Notes under the pieces: generated by a model | The model's database searches: none | Told to the model about the DNA's origin: nothing | The model's input: the letters and a program-made list of their open reading frames with translations, nothing else | Part shown: positions 15,060 through 15,142 of the stretch, in pieces | How the letters are laid out: every line of letters begins with the position of its first letter | Numbering within the stretch: the stretch's first letter is position 1 | Translations under genes and position numbers: made by a program | Assembly (NCBI RefSeq): GCF_934747485.1 | Contig: NZ_CAKVGN010000068.1 | Span: forward strand, 1-15,142 | Length of the DNA: 15,142 nucleotides | From: an uncultured Brachyspira sp. | GTDB taxonomy: Bacteria; Spirochaetota; Brachyspiria; Brachyspirales; Brachyspiraceae | Direction: 5' to 3'

Positions 15060-15142
15060 CTTTTTCCCGCGTACGAGCTGTACCACCTTGCCGCACGGTA
15101 ATGCTATGCTTTAATTATAACTTCTTAGTCGTGCGGGGGAGT
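15060..15142 (+). repeat. Dispersed intergenic repeat, copy B (short form, reaches window edge)
   Basis: Reverse complement of copy A with 82 of 83 aligned bases identical, lacking the 45-base inner segment of A. Within it CCGCACG (15091-15097) pairs with CGTGCGG (15130-15136), and GTACGAGCTGTAC at 15071-15083 is a near-palindrome. It lies 62 bases after the DUF2905 stop and may continue beyond the window. Confidence 0.88.

Noticed and set aside
15065..15142. Open + frame through repeat copy B
   Set aside because: No ATG with a ribosome binding site occurs in that frame. The conservation is at DNA level in the inverted copy, with a 45-base difference, so there is no evidence for translation.

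Overview
The window is a very AT-rich stretch of bacterial chromosome whose genes look like those of an anaerobic intestinal spirochaete, most likely Brachyspira. I base this on the base composition, the strong AGGAG-type ribosome binding sites, the chemoreceptor and lipid A type acyltransferase of a diderm, and the overall flavour of the proteins. The genus is an inference; there is no rRNA gene or other marker here to settle it. I see no tRNA, rRNA, CRISPR array, phage gene or transposase gene.

Layout. Bases 2-58 may be the tail of an upstream gene. At 151-828 (+) lies an RluF-type rRNA pseudouridine synthase, convergent with a chemoreceptor (871-2919, -). Behind the chemoreceptor, on the same strand but separated by a strong intrinsic terminator, is an iron-containing alcohol dehydrogenase (3066-4226, -) with its own good promoter. 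A 560-base gap follows that holds a heptanucleotide tandem array. Then come a solitary GT-A type glycosyltransferase (4787-5713, +) and a CreD-family membrane protein (6250-7617, +). The gaps on both sides of creD (5714-6249 and 7618-8096) hold unusually GC-rich repeat sequence.

From 13847 back to 8097 a minus-strand cluster of five genes looks like an envelope-maintenance transcription unit: LPP20-like lipoprotein, YdfG-like short-chain dehydrogenase, a 621-residue protein I do not recognise, an LpxL/HtrB-family acyltransferase with a TTG start and tight coupling, and an HtrA/DegP protease closed by a terminator. Divergently at 14076 a near-ideal sigma-70 promoter drives a KtrA/TrkA-type potassium-channel regulatory subunit and a small DUF2905 membrane protein.

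The most interesting non-genic signal is a dispersed repeat. Bases 5998-6125 reappear in inverted orientation at 15060-15142 with 82 of 83 aligned bases identical, apart from a clean 45-base segment present only in the first copy. A diverged third element at 7635-7718 shares its CCGCACG/CGTGCGG arms. This looks like a family of small structured intergenic repeats. I found no obviously new enzymatic or defence system. The 621-residue protein and the repeat family are the best candidates for something undescribed.
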